Source: Owenia fusiformis (taxonomy: Eukaryota > Annelida > Polychaeta > Sabellida > Oweniidae). Taken from it: a DNA stretch of 64,000 nt. The notes beneath the pieces were generated by a model. That model did not search any database. It was not told where the DNA came from and saw only the letters and a list, made by a program, of their open reading frames with translations. A program made the translations under genes and the position numbers. The stretch covers positions 21,949,985 to 22,013,984 of the forward strand of contig CAIIXF020000004.1 of assembly GCA_903813345.2 (NCBI GenBank). The letters run 5' to 3'. Shown in pieces: positions 33,055 through 44,302 of this stretch; positions within the stretch are counted from its first letter, which is position 1, and each line of letters opens with the position of its first letter.

Positions 33055-33425
33055 ATAGAAGATGCGAGTAGAAATAATCCCGATTTACATCATTAAATAT
33101 ACAAAATTCAAGTGATATCATGTTTGAAATCTATATGAAAAAGTACATCTAGAAATGTGATTTCAAATTTTTTTTATTTAACTTTGAATTTTTTCTTGAA
33201 AATGTGACTTCTTGTTCGGGGAGATTCCCCATAGACCCCATGTTATGAGATCACTAAAAATGAAATATCTTTTCTTGTATTGGATAGATAACATTTTCAT
33301 TCACGGACATATTTTAATTTGCATAACTAATGGATACATAAGGTTGATATGAAAATTGATCCACTAAAACTGATGAATATTCAAGAAAAAGGGAACTTTT
33401 TACTATGCCCGCCATGTTATCGAGT
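33055..33425 (+). repeat. Dispersed repeat block, copy 2 (also at 10470-10850)
   Basis: Collinear with intron 1 of the EF-hand gene. Upstream at 32758-32765 is another TATATATA, and at 32822-32827 a GTAAGT donor, so the promoter, exon 1 and intron part of that gene may have been duplicated together. Homology ends at about 33425 and no coding exon follows. Confidence 0.5.
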
Positions 33426-34072
33426 CAATATGTAGAAATGTGTCGAGCGCGCATAGTTTTGTATACGCTTCAAGCGCTTGGGTACGTAGAACTCCAATGT
33501 TTATTGCGCAGTCAGTTCGCGCATCTCTAATTCCAAAAAACTAGAACTGAATAAAAGCATTGATATTGATTTTTAACAATCCAAAATATATTTTATTGAT
33601 CTCTTTTTATATGACACGCTCATATTGACCTATCAATACATTTTTGGCAATAATAGCCATTATAAACAATGATATTTATTTTCCCACTTATTCATAATAT
33701 TCAATGTTTTTTCTTGAAATCCGTACGGTGAAACGATTGGTATCGATTTGGATTTGGAGAACTGAATTCAACAATGTTTTTCTCTTAAACCAATCATTGA
33801 AAACATTTTGTAAGAAAACACGGTAATTGTTTTTGCTCCTTTCTACCAATTCTTGAGAATGAAATAAAATGTCTTTGTTGGAACAAATTAGCATATACAA
33901 GGGTCGATCAAAAAGTTTCTTACCGTTGGCTCTCAATTTTATAATAAGAGGACTTGGACGCTCAAACTTTAACATGAGACAGGATAGTTAGTTTGCTTGA
34001 AACTGTACAAGTTTCGTATGAATTGGTTTATTGGTAGTGACACAGAATCAATTCATATTTTCAATGACAAAG

Positions 34073-34382
34073 TTAGGTGGAGCAGCGTTATATATAAAAT
34101 ATCTGCTGAGTTGTGGTTCTGGAAATTTACCGACAATGTTTCAAACCTCTCGTCATACGAAGGCCTTAAACATGTGTTTTTGGATCGAGTGGACAGATAC
34201 AGGAAGTGCATTGCAACTGGGGTTAAATATTTTGAATTAGAATGAATATTAGCAGAAAAACTAATTAATTAAACATGATTAAACCACAGTCTGTTGACAG
34301 ATGACACTACCACTTAGTGTTAGAAATCTCCAAAACTGCAGCTTCACACAATTTTTTTTATAAAAAACGCTGCTCCACCTAA
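34073..34382 (+). mobile_element. Mariner relic with the C-terminal end of a transposase
   Basis: Perfect 17-bp TIRs TTAGGTGGAGCAGCGTT (34073-34089) and complement (34366-34382). The enclosed plus-strand frame ends at 34245 with VDRYRKCIATGVKYFELE, matching the (R)W-KCI---GDYFE C-terminus of mariner transposases. The catalytic D,D region is deleted, so this is a 310-bp internal-deletion derivative. Confidence 0.7.
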
Positions 34383-34902
34383 TGATGGGCTTTCAACTAG
34401 AAGGGTAGGCAACTTCCCATATTTCATACATAAGCATTGCCTTATTTTTCTAAATTGGAGAATGTACACATTTCAAGAAAATCTTATTTTGTACTTTCTA
34501 TACTATCGATGATTTAAGAAATAACTCAAAAATAAAAACATGATTATCTAGATACATGTTGATAATCTAATAAAAAATGGAATTCATCATAATTATGACA
34601 ATACAGAAAGTGAACATTCTCCCACAAATTATGTTTTAATTGGAATGTGTTCTTGAATAAATACCCACAATGCAATACTCGAAGAGAACATCTTGATACC
34701 TCTTATTCTTATTGGTCTTTTTTGTTTACTTTTACATGATATTGAAAATATTTTATGCTTAAATCATATTGAAAATTGATTTTTATCCAAAATAATACAA
34801 AAACATATACATTTATCTAATACTTTTTGAAATATTACCACAAAAGGGAAGCATGGCATTGTTCATTTTGAAGGTCTCATGTTATTACACAGAGTTGCAT
34901 AC

Positions 34903-36710
34903 GGTTTCCGGACAACTCGGACCCAGGACAAGTCGGACCCTGGACAAGTCGGACCCAAGACATCTCGGACCCAAGACATCTCGGACCCAAGACAACTCGG
35001 ACCACTTTTTAAAATAATGATTTTTATCATTGTTTAGGGTTTTTAGTCTTTGTTTTATGCTTATTAAATATATCATACATTGTGAATACATATTTTGTAC
35101 TAATTTGATTAAAATGTTTTAATTTGACTTATTTGATGAAGATTAAGTAGAAGCTACTGAAGCTATAAACCCAAGACAACACAGACCACTTTCTGAAATG
35201 TTAGTTTTTATTAGGTACTTTTTTGTTTTCATAATATGGGATTATTTATAAATGTTTAGCATGACACGGTTTAGATATATTGTGAATCTATATTTTGTGT
35301 TTACATGTAAAGATGAACAAGATGTTTCAATTAACTTATTTGATGAGAGTTGAGAATACAACTTGTTATATAGAGGTGTCAATGAGTCTTTTCACACAGT
35401 TAATACCAACTCATTTGGAAAATCACTAAGGAATTGAAACAATAATAATTTTAATCCTAATCTCATTATCTCATTTACACTCACCACCGTGCGGTCTTAT
35501 TAATCTTATTAATCTCACTGAAAGACCTATGTCACATAGAGATCAATGGAAACTTGAAATTCTGTAAATCCTCAATTTTTTGATCATTCAATCTTAATCT
35601 CACTGAAAGATTGATGCCGCGTTGAGATCAATGAAAGAGTTTGTATTCTGGTAATCCTAAAGTTTTTTGATAATTTAATCTTAATCTCACTGAAAGATTG
35701 AGGAATGTGTTTGTATGCTGTAAATCCTCATTTTTATCATTTAATTAAGAAATATAGACTGAACATCAGTCGTTATATGGACGAATAAACCCCGCAGGGC
35801 TAGGCATGAACGCGTTCTGTACCCAAACTGGCCAAAGGGAGTGAGGGTCCGAAAGCTTTTGTGCCTAGCCCTAAAGGGTTTATGCGTCGATATAACACCT
35901 GATCTGATATTACGATCCGAACATGAAAACTCACCAAAATATTAAGTTGATTTAAAACAATTACATGAAATTAACACAATATTTGAATTCACAATATGTA
36001 TATACGAGTATGTCATACTAAACATAAAATAAATAAAAACCATATAATGATAAAAATCATAATTTCAAAAAGTGGTCCAAGTTGACTTGGGTTTTTAGCT
36101 TTAATCTCACCAATTAAGTTGATTTTAAACAATTACATCAAATTAACACAATGTTTGAATTCAAAATATGTATAAAATGTCAGGCTAAACATAAAATAAA
36201 AAAATAAAAACCATATCATGATAAAAATCATAATTTCAAAAAGTGGTCCGAGTTGTCTTGGATCTTTAGCTTCAATATTTTCTTCTTAATTCTCATCAAT
36301 TAAGTTGATTTTAAACAATTACATCAAATTAACACAACATTTGAATTCAAAATATATATAATATGTCATGCTAAACATAAAATAAAAAATAAAAACCATA
36401 CCATGATAAAAATCATAATCTCAAAAAGTGGTCCGAGTTGTCTTGGGTCTTTAGCTTCAATATTTTCTTCTTAACTACCATCAAATAATAAGTTGATTTA
36501 AAACAATTTCATCAAATTAACACAATAAATGAATGCACAGTACATAATATATGTCATCTAAACATAAAACAAAAATTAAAACCCCACATTATGATGTAAA
36601 TATCATCATTTCAAAAAATGGTCCGAGTTGTCTTGGGTCCGAGTTGTCCAGGGTCCGAGTTGTCCTAGGTCCGAGTTGTCCTGGGTCCGACTTGTCCAGT
36701 TACCCTTACC
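34903..36710. mobile_element. Fold-back element with 9-bp target duplication (Mutator-like)
   Basis: GTTGCATAC at 34894-34902 and 36711-36719 is an exact 9-bp duplication. The ends are arrays of about 18-bp units ('ggacccaggacaactc'): six at the left and five inverted at the right. Inner right sequence (35940-36620) is four direct units of about 175 bp ('ttaagttgatttaaaacaat...aaagtggtccgagttgtctt'); 35490-35745 is three units of about 120 bp ('aatctcactgaaagattga'). A further TIR element (35767-35901) sits near the centre. The 9-bp duplication and long TIRs fit Mutator-like elements; no transposase. Confidence 0.7.
35767..35901. mobile_element. Small TIR element inside the fold-back element
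   Basis: CAGTCGTTATATGGACGAAT at the left is inverted as 'gcgtcgatataacacctg' at the right; 'agggctaggca' / 'tgcctagccct' pair further in. 135 bp, GC-richer than its host. Confidence 0.55.
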
Positions 36711-36916
36711 GTTGCATACCCTTCTAATTGAAACCCCATTCAATCATTGAAAATATGTATTGACTCTGTGTCACTACCAATGAACCAATTTAAATGAAAC
36801 TCAGGGAGTCTCAAGCAAACTCACTACCCTGTCTTATGTAAAAATTTGAGCATCCAACTCCTATTATTATAAAATCTAGAGCCAATGGTAAGAAACTTTT
36901 TGATCGGCCCTTGTAC

Positions 36917-37120
36917 AACATGTTTTTAGACCTCTCAATATTATAGTTATACAAAAGAATTTTTGGTTGATTTTAAAAAAGTATTCAAAAATTAAAACAA
37001 AATCCCCCCAAAAAGATGAAAATCAAGATAAACCTTTTATTACATTAACAAGATACTTTTTCAAAATCAACCAAAATTTCCTTTGTACAGTTACAATATT
37101 GAGAGACCTAAACATGTAAA
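36917..37120. mobile_element. Hairpin element abutting the mariner-like element
   Basis: Arms of about 66 bp (36919-36986 and about 37050-37117) share 'cctctcaatatt', 'ttttggttgatttt' and 'aaaaagtat' in inverted order. It starts within a few bases of the TA that ends the neighbouring element. Confidence 0.6.
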
Positions 37121-38031
37121 TTGTTGGTTGCTATACAGTAGTTGATAAGTAAATTGGGAACGAGGAAGAAAACGAAGAAAGAAAGAATAAAGAAAACTGA
37201 TAAAGCAAAAGACTCCAGATTTCAATCAATAGAAAAAGCAAAACTATACTCAACAATTCAATTTTTCGATTGTCTATACTCACTGTGAATACGAAGTCTA
37301 GTGACGTGTTCACTATTAGAAGAGGTTTCTGAAAGGTAATGTTCATATCCAAAGAGTGTTTTTAGTTGTTTAAGTAATCCAAGTTTCCCTCATTTCCTTT
37401 TAATAAGTTTCTTCAGATATACCTCTCTTTTAATTTCTTTTTTGTTTTAATAGCAAGTTCATCAGACATTTTTATTTTAATATGGTAAAGTATGTTTCTG
37501 AGTTGTCTGTGCCGTGTTAATGTATGGGTGGTTAATTCAAATATTTTACTCATATTTAATGATTCGTTGAGTGAACTTCCATGTATGATATGTCAGTAAG
37601 GGGTTAGGGGCATCATAAAACAAAGAAACATTTGCTGTTTTAGGTGCACACGGGTGCCAGCTTTGTAAGACGTGTCACTGGTGAAAACGATCAAAGAGAT
37701 TTGTCCATAAAAAGCATCTGTGTAAAAAAGCGTCCATTGCTTATTGATCAGTGATCACCCCTCGTATAAGAGAACATATATTTCCGGTTACCTCGACGAT
37801 TATAATGAAGATCTTTAGAATAAAACACCATGTCCATTGAAGAGGCTAAATTGAGCTCTAATGATATAATAACAACGTTATGATAACAGTGTACGCTTTC
37901 TAATTAGTTTAATTAATACTGAATCGTTGGTCGAACGAGATGTTTACTAGTTATTTAAGACTCATCCAGGTGCCCGTGAGTAGTTACAAGTTTTACAATC
38001 AGGTGACTTATTCGGTCAGATAACATGGTAG
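37121..38031. other. Intergenic DNA
   Basis: No gene or clear repeat recognised. Confidence 0.4.
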
Positions 38032-38043
38032 ACAATGGTAGAT

Positions 38044-41000
38044 TTTTTTTTTTTTATAAAAATATTTATTCAAAAACATAAATGCAAAATACATAAACAC
38101 AAACAATACTTAAATCAATAAAACTATGCACAAACGGAAATATACATATATCCTGGATTAGAATTTATACAATAGTAAAATAGGATTTTCACAGCATTAT
38201 ATACTCTATCAAAATTTTGATCCTTATACAATAGTAAAAGTCCATAAAATCCATTCAATCTTAGTAGGTAGCAAAGGCATTTATAATTTTCTTAAAATCA
38301 TGAGCAATATTTACTTTTCCTTGCAGTTTAAAAATGTGTTCATAAATATTTAATTTAGATGCTATTTTCGATTTAAAATTTGCTTGTTTATATTGAGTTG
38401 GATTGTCTGAGTTTTTTGTCCAAATTTCATGAATACATTTCATCAATATTGTGTAAAGCAACATTCTAAATTCTAATTTGCTGTTCATGCTTTGGTACCC
38501 CAGAAGTATATTTTTCCAAGTAATATCCACCTTTAGTGTTTCACTTAGAATATTCCATAGATTTTTAATTAACACACAATCATATAATAAATGTCTAATG
38601 TCTTGTACAACATTACACTCACTACATTCTTTTGGTACATTCATATTCCACTTATTTACCAGTTTTCCGCAGGCTAAGAAATTATGTAATAGTTTAAAGT
38701 TAAATTCTGATAACTTTTGGCATTCAATATCTTTTATCTTGTTTTTGTATATATTTCTAAAAGTGATTCTATCGTTCTGAATATTGAAGGATTTTGTCCA
38801 ATCTGCTTCCATCTTTGGTCTAATAAATTTATCTTTCAATAGGATTTTATAAAAGAACTTTGAACTTAATTTCTCAAGGTTTTCATATTTGTCATTTCTA
38901 AATAGGAAAGAGTTTGAATGCCTTTTGTTAGCATATTTCATACTTTGTTTACTCTCATATTTTATATTGTGCAAAACAAGTCTAATTCTTAAAAATTCGG
39001 TCATCCAATTTTGCTTATTCTTTAATCTTAACAAAACAGTTTTCTCATCAATGAGATTATTTCTCTCGTCAAAAAAGTCTATTTCCTTACATCTATTGTA
39101 TGCACAAAAGACATGTTTGTAGAACTTATAGTGATCTAAAATCTTAACATTTTCGTCAAAATTTGTTTTGTAAAAATTGTTTATTGTAAAACCAAGCTTA
39201 TTTATGATAAATTCTGGAATTATTTTAACCGATGTGTTTGTTGTTTTAATACGAGGTGCCCATGCAGCTTTTAAAGCATCAATTTTACATTGAATGTCTA
39301 CCAGATTAATTCCCCCATCAAGTATATTTCCAATTAAAGTATTTCGTTTTACCCAATCCTTTTTCCATAGAAAACCGAAAATAATTTTATTGATTCTTTT
39401 AACAATATCATCGGGTACATCTAGAATACTTAAATTGTATACTAATTTTGAAATTCCAAGAGTGTTAATCACATGTGCTTTGCCAAAGAGGGTCAGTTTT
39501 CTTTTTTTCCATGATTCAAAGAGTTTTTCAAAATTGTTGATCTTGTTGTCCCAGTTTTTTTCTTTGCACAAAGTTTTGTCATTTCCAATAAATATTCCCA
39601 GACATTTTACAGGTTCTACTCCAAAATGAATATTTTCATATTGATGTCCATTACCTTTTAAGTTACCTAACCATATTCCCTCCGTTTTGCCCATATTTAA
39701 ATTAAGTCCAGATATTTCAGAAAAATTATTTATTTCTTTAAGTGCTTCGCGAATAGATTCTTTAGTTGACAATGTGAGGGTGGTATCATCTGCATGTTGA
39801 ATTACTTTTATTTCTTTTTTGTCAATTTTAATTCCTTTAATTTTGTCATTTTTTCTCAGCTTATTTGCCATTATTTCAGTACATATTATGAAAATCAAAG
39901 CAGATGCCGGACATCCCTGCCGTATACCTTTTTTTTTTTACTTCATTAGAAATATGCCCATTGTTTTTGATTTTAAGTTTTGGATCATTATAAAGAGCTT
40001 TTATCCATTTTATAAAATTTTTGCCAAAGTTCAGTGTTTCTAGTACCTTGAACATGAATGCCCAATTAATACTATCAAATGCCTTTTTATAATCTAAACA
40101 CAAAAGCAATGCATCTATATTTTCATAGTTAGAGTAATCAATTAGATCTAACAAAAGTCTGGCATTATTTCCTATATATCTGCCTTTTATGTATGAGGAT
40201 TGGTCTTTATGAACAAGTTTAGGTAAAACACTATGTAGTCTATTCGCTAAAGTAAAAGTCAAAATCTTATAATCGTAATTGCTTAAGCTTATTGGTCGAT
40301 AGTTGTCCAAAAATTCCCTATTGCCCTTTTTGAAAATAAGAGATAAAATTGAAATTTTCTGTGATTCACTTAATTCACCAAATTCAAAAACTTCATTTAT
40401 CATTGCTAAATAGTTATCTTCTAAGTAATGCCAAAAGGTTTTGTAAAATTCTGGTATCAGCCCATCAGTACCAGGGCTTTTTCCATCTTTTAAATTTTGA
40501 ACTACTTTCTGAAGTTCATTTTTTGAAATTTCTGCTTCAAAATAGTCTTTTTCTTTTTGATCTAAAGTGTAATCTAATTTGACCTCTTTCAAGTAATCAT
40601 TTATCTTGTTTTCGTCAATCTCATCATCATTATAGAGATTACTATAGAATAATTCTGCTTGTTCTAAGATTTCTTCATCTTTATAAAATGTACCATGTTT
40701 ATTAGTTATTTTTCTAATGACATTTTCAGATTGTCTTTTAGATTCTAATCCCAGAAAATATTTAGTGTTTTTTTCTCCTTGTTCAATAAATCTCGATTTT
40801 GATCTGATAAAATGCCCATATATTTCTTTTTCATATAGCATATTCAATTGTGATTCTAACTCAATTTTTGTTATTTCAGCTTTTTTACGCACTTTTTCAC
40901 TTTTGCAAATTTCAATATATTCATTGATATCATCAAGTTCTTTCTGCGTTTTAATTAAAAGATTTCTTTTTTTCTTTGCTAAATTAACAGCAAAACCAAC

Positions 41001-41232
41001 AGATATTTTCTTAATTTTAGATTTAAGGATTTCCCAAAGTACTCTTTTAGATTTAATATATGAATATTGGTTATTTACCCATGTAATACATTGTTGAATT
41101 TTCTTTTGAAAGTTCTCATCTTTTAGATGTTCCCCATTTAACTTCCAATACCCCTTCCCTCTTTTATTCATTGTTAAAACAACATCAATTAAAATAGCCT
41201 TGTGGTCCCTATCGAGCGCTTGCATTAAGTAT
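38044..41232 (-). mobile_element. 5'-truncated L1-like LINE with 12-bp target duplication
   Basis: ACAATGGTAGAT occurs at 38032-38043 and 41233-41244. Directly inside the left copy is a T-run (a poly(A) tail on the minus strand, 38044-38055). This fixes the insertion at 3189 bp in minus orientation. The 5' end lies in the last part of the APE-type endonuclease (RDHKAILIDV, corresponding to the SDH motif), so ORF1 and most of the endonuclease are lost through the usual truncated target-primed insertion. The intact target duplication implies a fairly recent event. Confidence 0.85.
38261..41232 (-). pseudogene. LINE ORF2 remnant: reverse transcriptase with frameshift
   Basis: Reverse transcriptase in two frames. 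From 41232 to about 39930: end of endonuclease, then RT fingers and palm with LKDGKSPGTDGLIPEFYK, NYRPISLSNYDYKILT and CLDYKKAFDSI. At the 11-base A-run (39931-39941 as T on the plus strand) one extra base shifts the frame; GIRQGCPASALIFI and the catalytic box QHADDTTL continue in the other frame to the stop at 38261. The C-terminal region has the CSEC...HLLYDC zinc-finger-like motif of L1/Tx1-type elements. The box is HADD where FADD or YADD is usual. An apparent start at 41291 is chance: residues before 41232 derive from flanking DNA. Confidence 0.85.
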
Positions 41233-41310
41233 ACAATGGTAGATAAAAGGACAAGTACTCCTAGACTCAGATTTAGTGGATCAATTTTCATAACACCTCT
41301 TTCTTTTTAA

Positions 41311-42422
41311 CCCTAATGTCTGCAGGGGGTGGAGCCTCAATCCACCCCCTCTCGATTTTAAAGAGTACATTTTTCTAGCTCACAGATATAAGACACTTAT
41401 GACGTAAAAACCAAGGTGATTGGAGGTAGAGGGGCAAAGTTATGATAGTTGGAACTTAATGCCAATAAAATTGTAATTCATAAAATATTGATTGTTACCT
41501 TTTAATACTCTAGAAAATACAAAAAGAATTGTTGCCCTGTTTGATAGATAATAATTTAGCATATTGAATTCTCTTTCAAATATGCTTTATTTCATGAAAA
41601 TCGAGCCATTAATGACTATGTTATGCATTTATATAAAGGTAAAAAACGGTTAATTTCCAAGTATTCGCGAATCGCCTCCTCTTCATGAAAAGAGAAAAAC
41701 GTTTCTTTCAAAAACTGCCCAATGAATATCTTTCATTTTATTCATATTCCTGAATGTCATACAAACTGTTGTAATAGAATTATGATCTTACAAAAAGTGA
41801 AATATCTTTTCCCGAATTTTAGATATAATTTTTTTTATTTTCCCCTACCCCCAATTTTCCAATTTCACATTTTTGATGTTTGTGCCTTTGCTCGGTGGTT
41901 GCTAGGCAACACCATGGACCGAAATTATATTGGAACAATACAAAGTCATACATTCATACATATGCATACTAAATCACTGATTGGCATTTGTTGTACATCT
42001 TGAAATATGAATGCTAAAGACAAAAACAAGTTGAACTTGAAATTGCTGACTATTCAGTTTCACGTAACATTGATTTCAATGGGATTTCGCGATACCTCCT
42101 ATCTTTGAAAGTGTCCAACTTCAGTTTTCGAAAAACTTTTACCATGATTTCAGTATTATTTAAAAGATAGTACATTGTTAGTTAAGGCAGCGAAGCATTT
42201 TTTGGCACCAACAATTTTATTGTGAAAAGAAATTGACAATTTATCCCAAAATGTCAAAACTGTACAGCCCCTAGGTCACGTTGACCTCGATTTGACATTT
42301 GTTGACCTTCTTTAAAAAACAAATTCTGAAGAGATAATTGTATTAAAAGTCGCAAGGGGGTGAATCCAAATGACCCCCTCTTGCGACTTAGTGTTACAAA
42401 AGAAAGGTTTCAGACATTAGAG
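41311..42422. mobile_element. TTAA-flanked piggyBac-type MITE with terminal hairpins
   Basis: TTAA at 41307-41310 and 42423-42426. TIRs CCCTAATGTCTG (left) and CTCTAATGTCTG (right, complement) begin like piggyBac termini. Each end carries a hairpin: left GGGGGTGGA...TCCACCCCC (about 41325-41349), right GTCGCAAGGGGG...CCCCCTCTTGCGAC (about 42350-42389). The 1.1-kb interior shows no transposase; open frames there are short. Confidence 0.7.
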
Positions 42423-42804
42423 TTAATAATTGTGAAACTGAAAATACGCCTGGTGGAAGAAAATATTATCTGTCCAATACAAGAAAGGATGTTTTAAAAT
42501 GGGCACTTTGGGGAAGGTGAAGGATATCGTACCTAAAACATTGCAGTGTGAGCTTGTTGGCCCAGAGAGCAAGATTGCCGCCGGAAAGTTAATCAGGCTT
42601 TCCATGTAACATGTATTAACATAATAAGTTATTCCGTAAAGAGGTTTTCCTGAATTCGTAATGACAAGATTTATGTAAAAACTTCCAAAATGGCCGCCAT
42701 AATGCAAGATGGCCTCCAAAAAGTAAATCAGGGCTCGAACCTCTTACCATGTAACGTGTGTAACAATTATAAATAATTCCGTTGATAGTTTTTTTTTCCG
42801 GAAT

Positions 42805-42955
42805 CAGGGTTTGTAGAAAAAACCGGGTACCGGGTACCGGGTACCGGGTACTAAATCCTCCATACTGGGTTCCAACTTGGTACCCGGTACCCGGTCGAGA
42901 AAACCGGGTACCCGGTCGAAAAAACCGGGTACCCAGAAAAACTTTTTAAATTTGA
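42805..42955 (-). repeat. GGGTACC-rich repeat, copy 1
   Basis: Begins 'cagggtttgtagaaaaaacc', then runs of GGGTACC units around 'actaaatcctccatactgggttccaacttgg', then further units separated by 'cggtcga(g/a)aaaa'. The same arrangement in reverse is at 56680-56818. Confidence 0.75.
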
Positions 42956-43143
42956 AAAACATGGCAAATCAATGAATACTGTATGTGATTTAAATCTGTA
43001 AATAGCTATCGTTACTTTAGTAGAGAGGTGACGTGTGTTATTTTACATGATGCAACGTGTAAGGTTTTGATTGCATAATTTAAGTTATCCCAATTTTCGA
43101 CGAAGCGTCCACTGAAAGTGTAAATTGTTACGTTTTACAATGT

Positions 43144-43330
43144 CATAGGCGTAGCCAGGAGGTGGTGCCATGGTGCGATCGCACCCTCCCCCATAACCAT
43201 TGAAAATATGACCATGATGATGATAGAGGAAGAGAACAGCCTTAAAATGTTTTTTTATTTGAAGCGTCTAGCTCAATTTTGAATGAAGTTAAATACATTT
43301 TTGTAAATTCAAAACAAATCTTAGTCGTTG
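43144..43330. mobile_element. Dispersed element with 'ggcgtagccagg' end, copy 2
   Basis: Starts 'ataggcgtagccagga'; shares 'tttttatttgaagcgtctagctcaattttgaa' (in parts) and 'attcaaaacaaatctta' with 28770-29000 in the same order. Confidence 0.55.
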
Positions 43331-43800
43331 CTTATGCCACGATCACACAAATGAAATATCCCCAATATTAGTTTCTGAGACATTACCGTTGATGTTAACT
43401 GTAAAACTAATTTGATATAAACTTGTAAATGAAGTAATCTCAACCGCTTTAATTTATCCCGATATATTTTTAGAAATCCGAATTTTTTAGAATTGTTGAT
43501 TCAGTTTTGTAACCGTGATTTTTCTCCAATTACTTTTCAGCTGAATCCCGAAGACGAAAAACAGATTTTCACCCCGAAATTTCTTCAAAAATACAGATTT
43601 TCAGATTATAAATATAATCCTGTTTTTTAACTAGACATGTATGATGTACTGTCTTCCGTTTCTCTTTGAAACTGTCTTGGTTTCTTCATCTACGTACGCG
43701 AATGACTGGTCGGTAACTATCCAAACAATATCACTGCATGCATGTCTTAAATGTGTAATCATATTTAGAAACTGGAATGTACGCCCTACAAACATGGTAT

Positions 43801-43845
43801 TAATTGTATTGTATTGTATTATATTGTATTGTATTGTATTGTATA
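43801..43845 (+). repeat. TTGTA microsatellite
   Basis: About eight TTGTA pentamers with one TATTATA interruption. Confidence 0.8.
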
Positions 43846-43909
43846 TCACATTATTTCCATGTGAATACATTACAATTTCATCTTCGTTCACTCGGCATAT
43901 TAATTATTA

Positions 43910-44300
43910 ATATTAATTTTCTGCCAAGAGTATCAGACGAATCAAATCATGATTTAATTTCACTTAATCACGCGGTACTAACTCACCGGGGCGTATCGAA
44001 ACTTCTCACATCTGGGGACCAAAACGCCGCTAAAACGAGGGACTTTGTAAACAAAAGCAATGTCTCGACTGAAAGGTATTTCTGTGAAGGAAATTTAATG
44101 AAACAAGTTTGAAGAAAAACGGTGTTGTGTGAGACCGACAATCATTGATTTTCCAAAGACAGGGTAGATTTGAAATTCAAATTAACGGGTTTGGGGGGCG
44201 TTTTAGTTTCGATACGCCCTGGTGAGTTAGTACCACGTGATTAAGTGATATTAAATCATGATTTGATTCGTCTGATACTCTTGGCAGAAAATTAATATGT
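43910..44300. mobile_element. Fold-back element, ~92-bp arms
   Basis: Left arm 43910-44002 and right arm about 44206-44299 are near-identical inverted copies (sharing 'ctgccaagagtatcagacga' and 'ggcgtatcgaaact'), around a 200-bp centre with short inverted 'aaaacgcc' motifs. No coding content. Confidence 0.7.
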
Positions 44301-44302
44301 AC

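Larger units (their letters stand above)
33896..36913. mobile_element. TA-flanked mariner-like element carrying nested insertions
   Basis: Inverted ends: CAAGGGTCGATCAAAAAGTT at the left and the complement of CAAGGGCCGATCAAAAAGTT ending 36913, each with TA directly outside (36914-36915 on the right). The arms of about 200 bp match through 'ttggtagtgacacaga' to 'cttctaattgaaa'. The left arm is broken by a mariner relic (34073-34382) and the right arm by a fold-back element (34903-36710). No intact transposase of its own. Confidence 0.65.

Noticed and set aside
33997-34245. 82-codon frame as a stand-alone gene
   Set aside because: Its first part is the arm of the outer transposon and only the last ~30 residues are a mariner transposase remnant.
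34894-36719. CRISPR-like array of short repeats
   Set aside because: The ~18-bp units abut without unique spacers and are inverted at the other end; flanked by a transposon-type duplication in animal DNA.
41233-41291. ATG-initiated start of the LINE frame
   Set aside because: This part lies outside the 12-bp target duplication and is flanking host DNA fused by chance to the truncated element.
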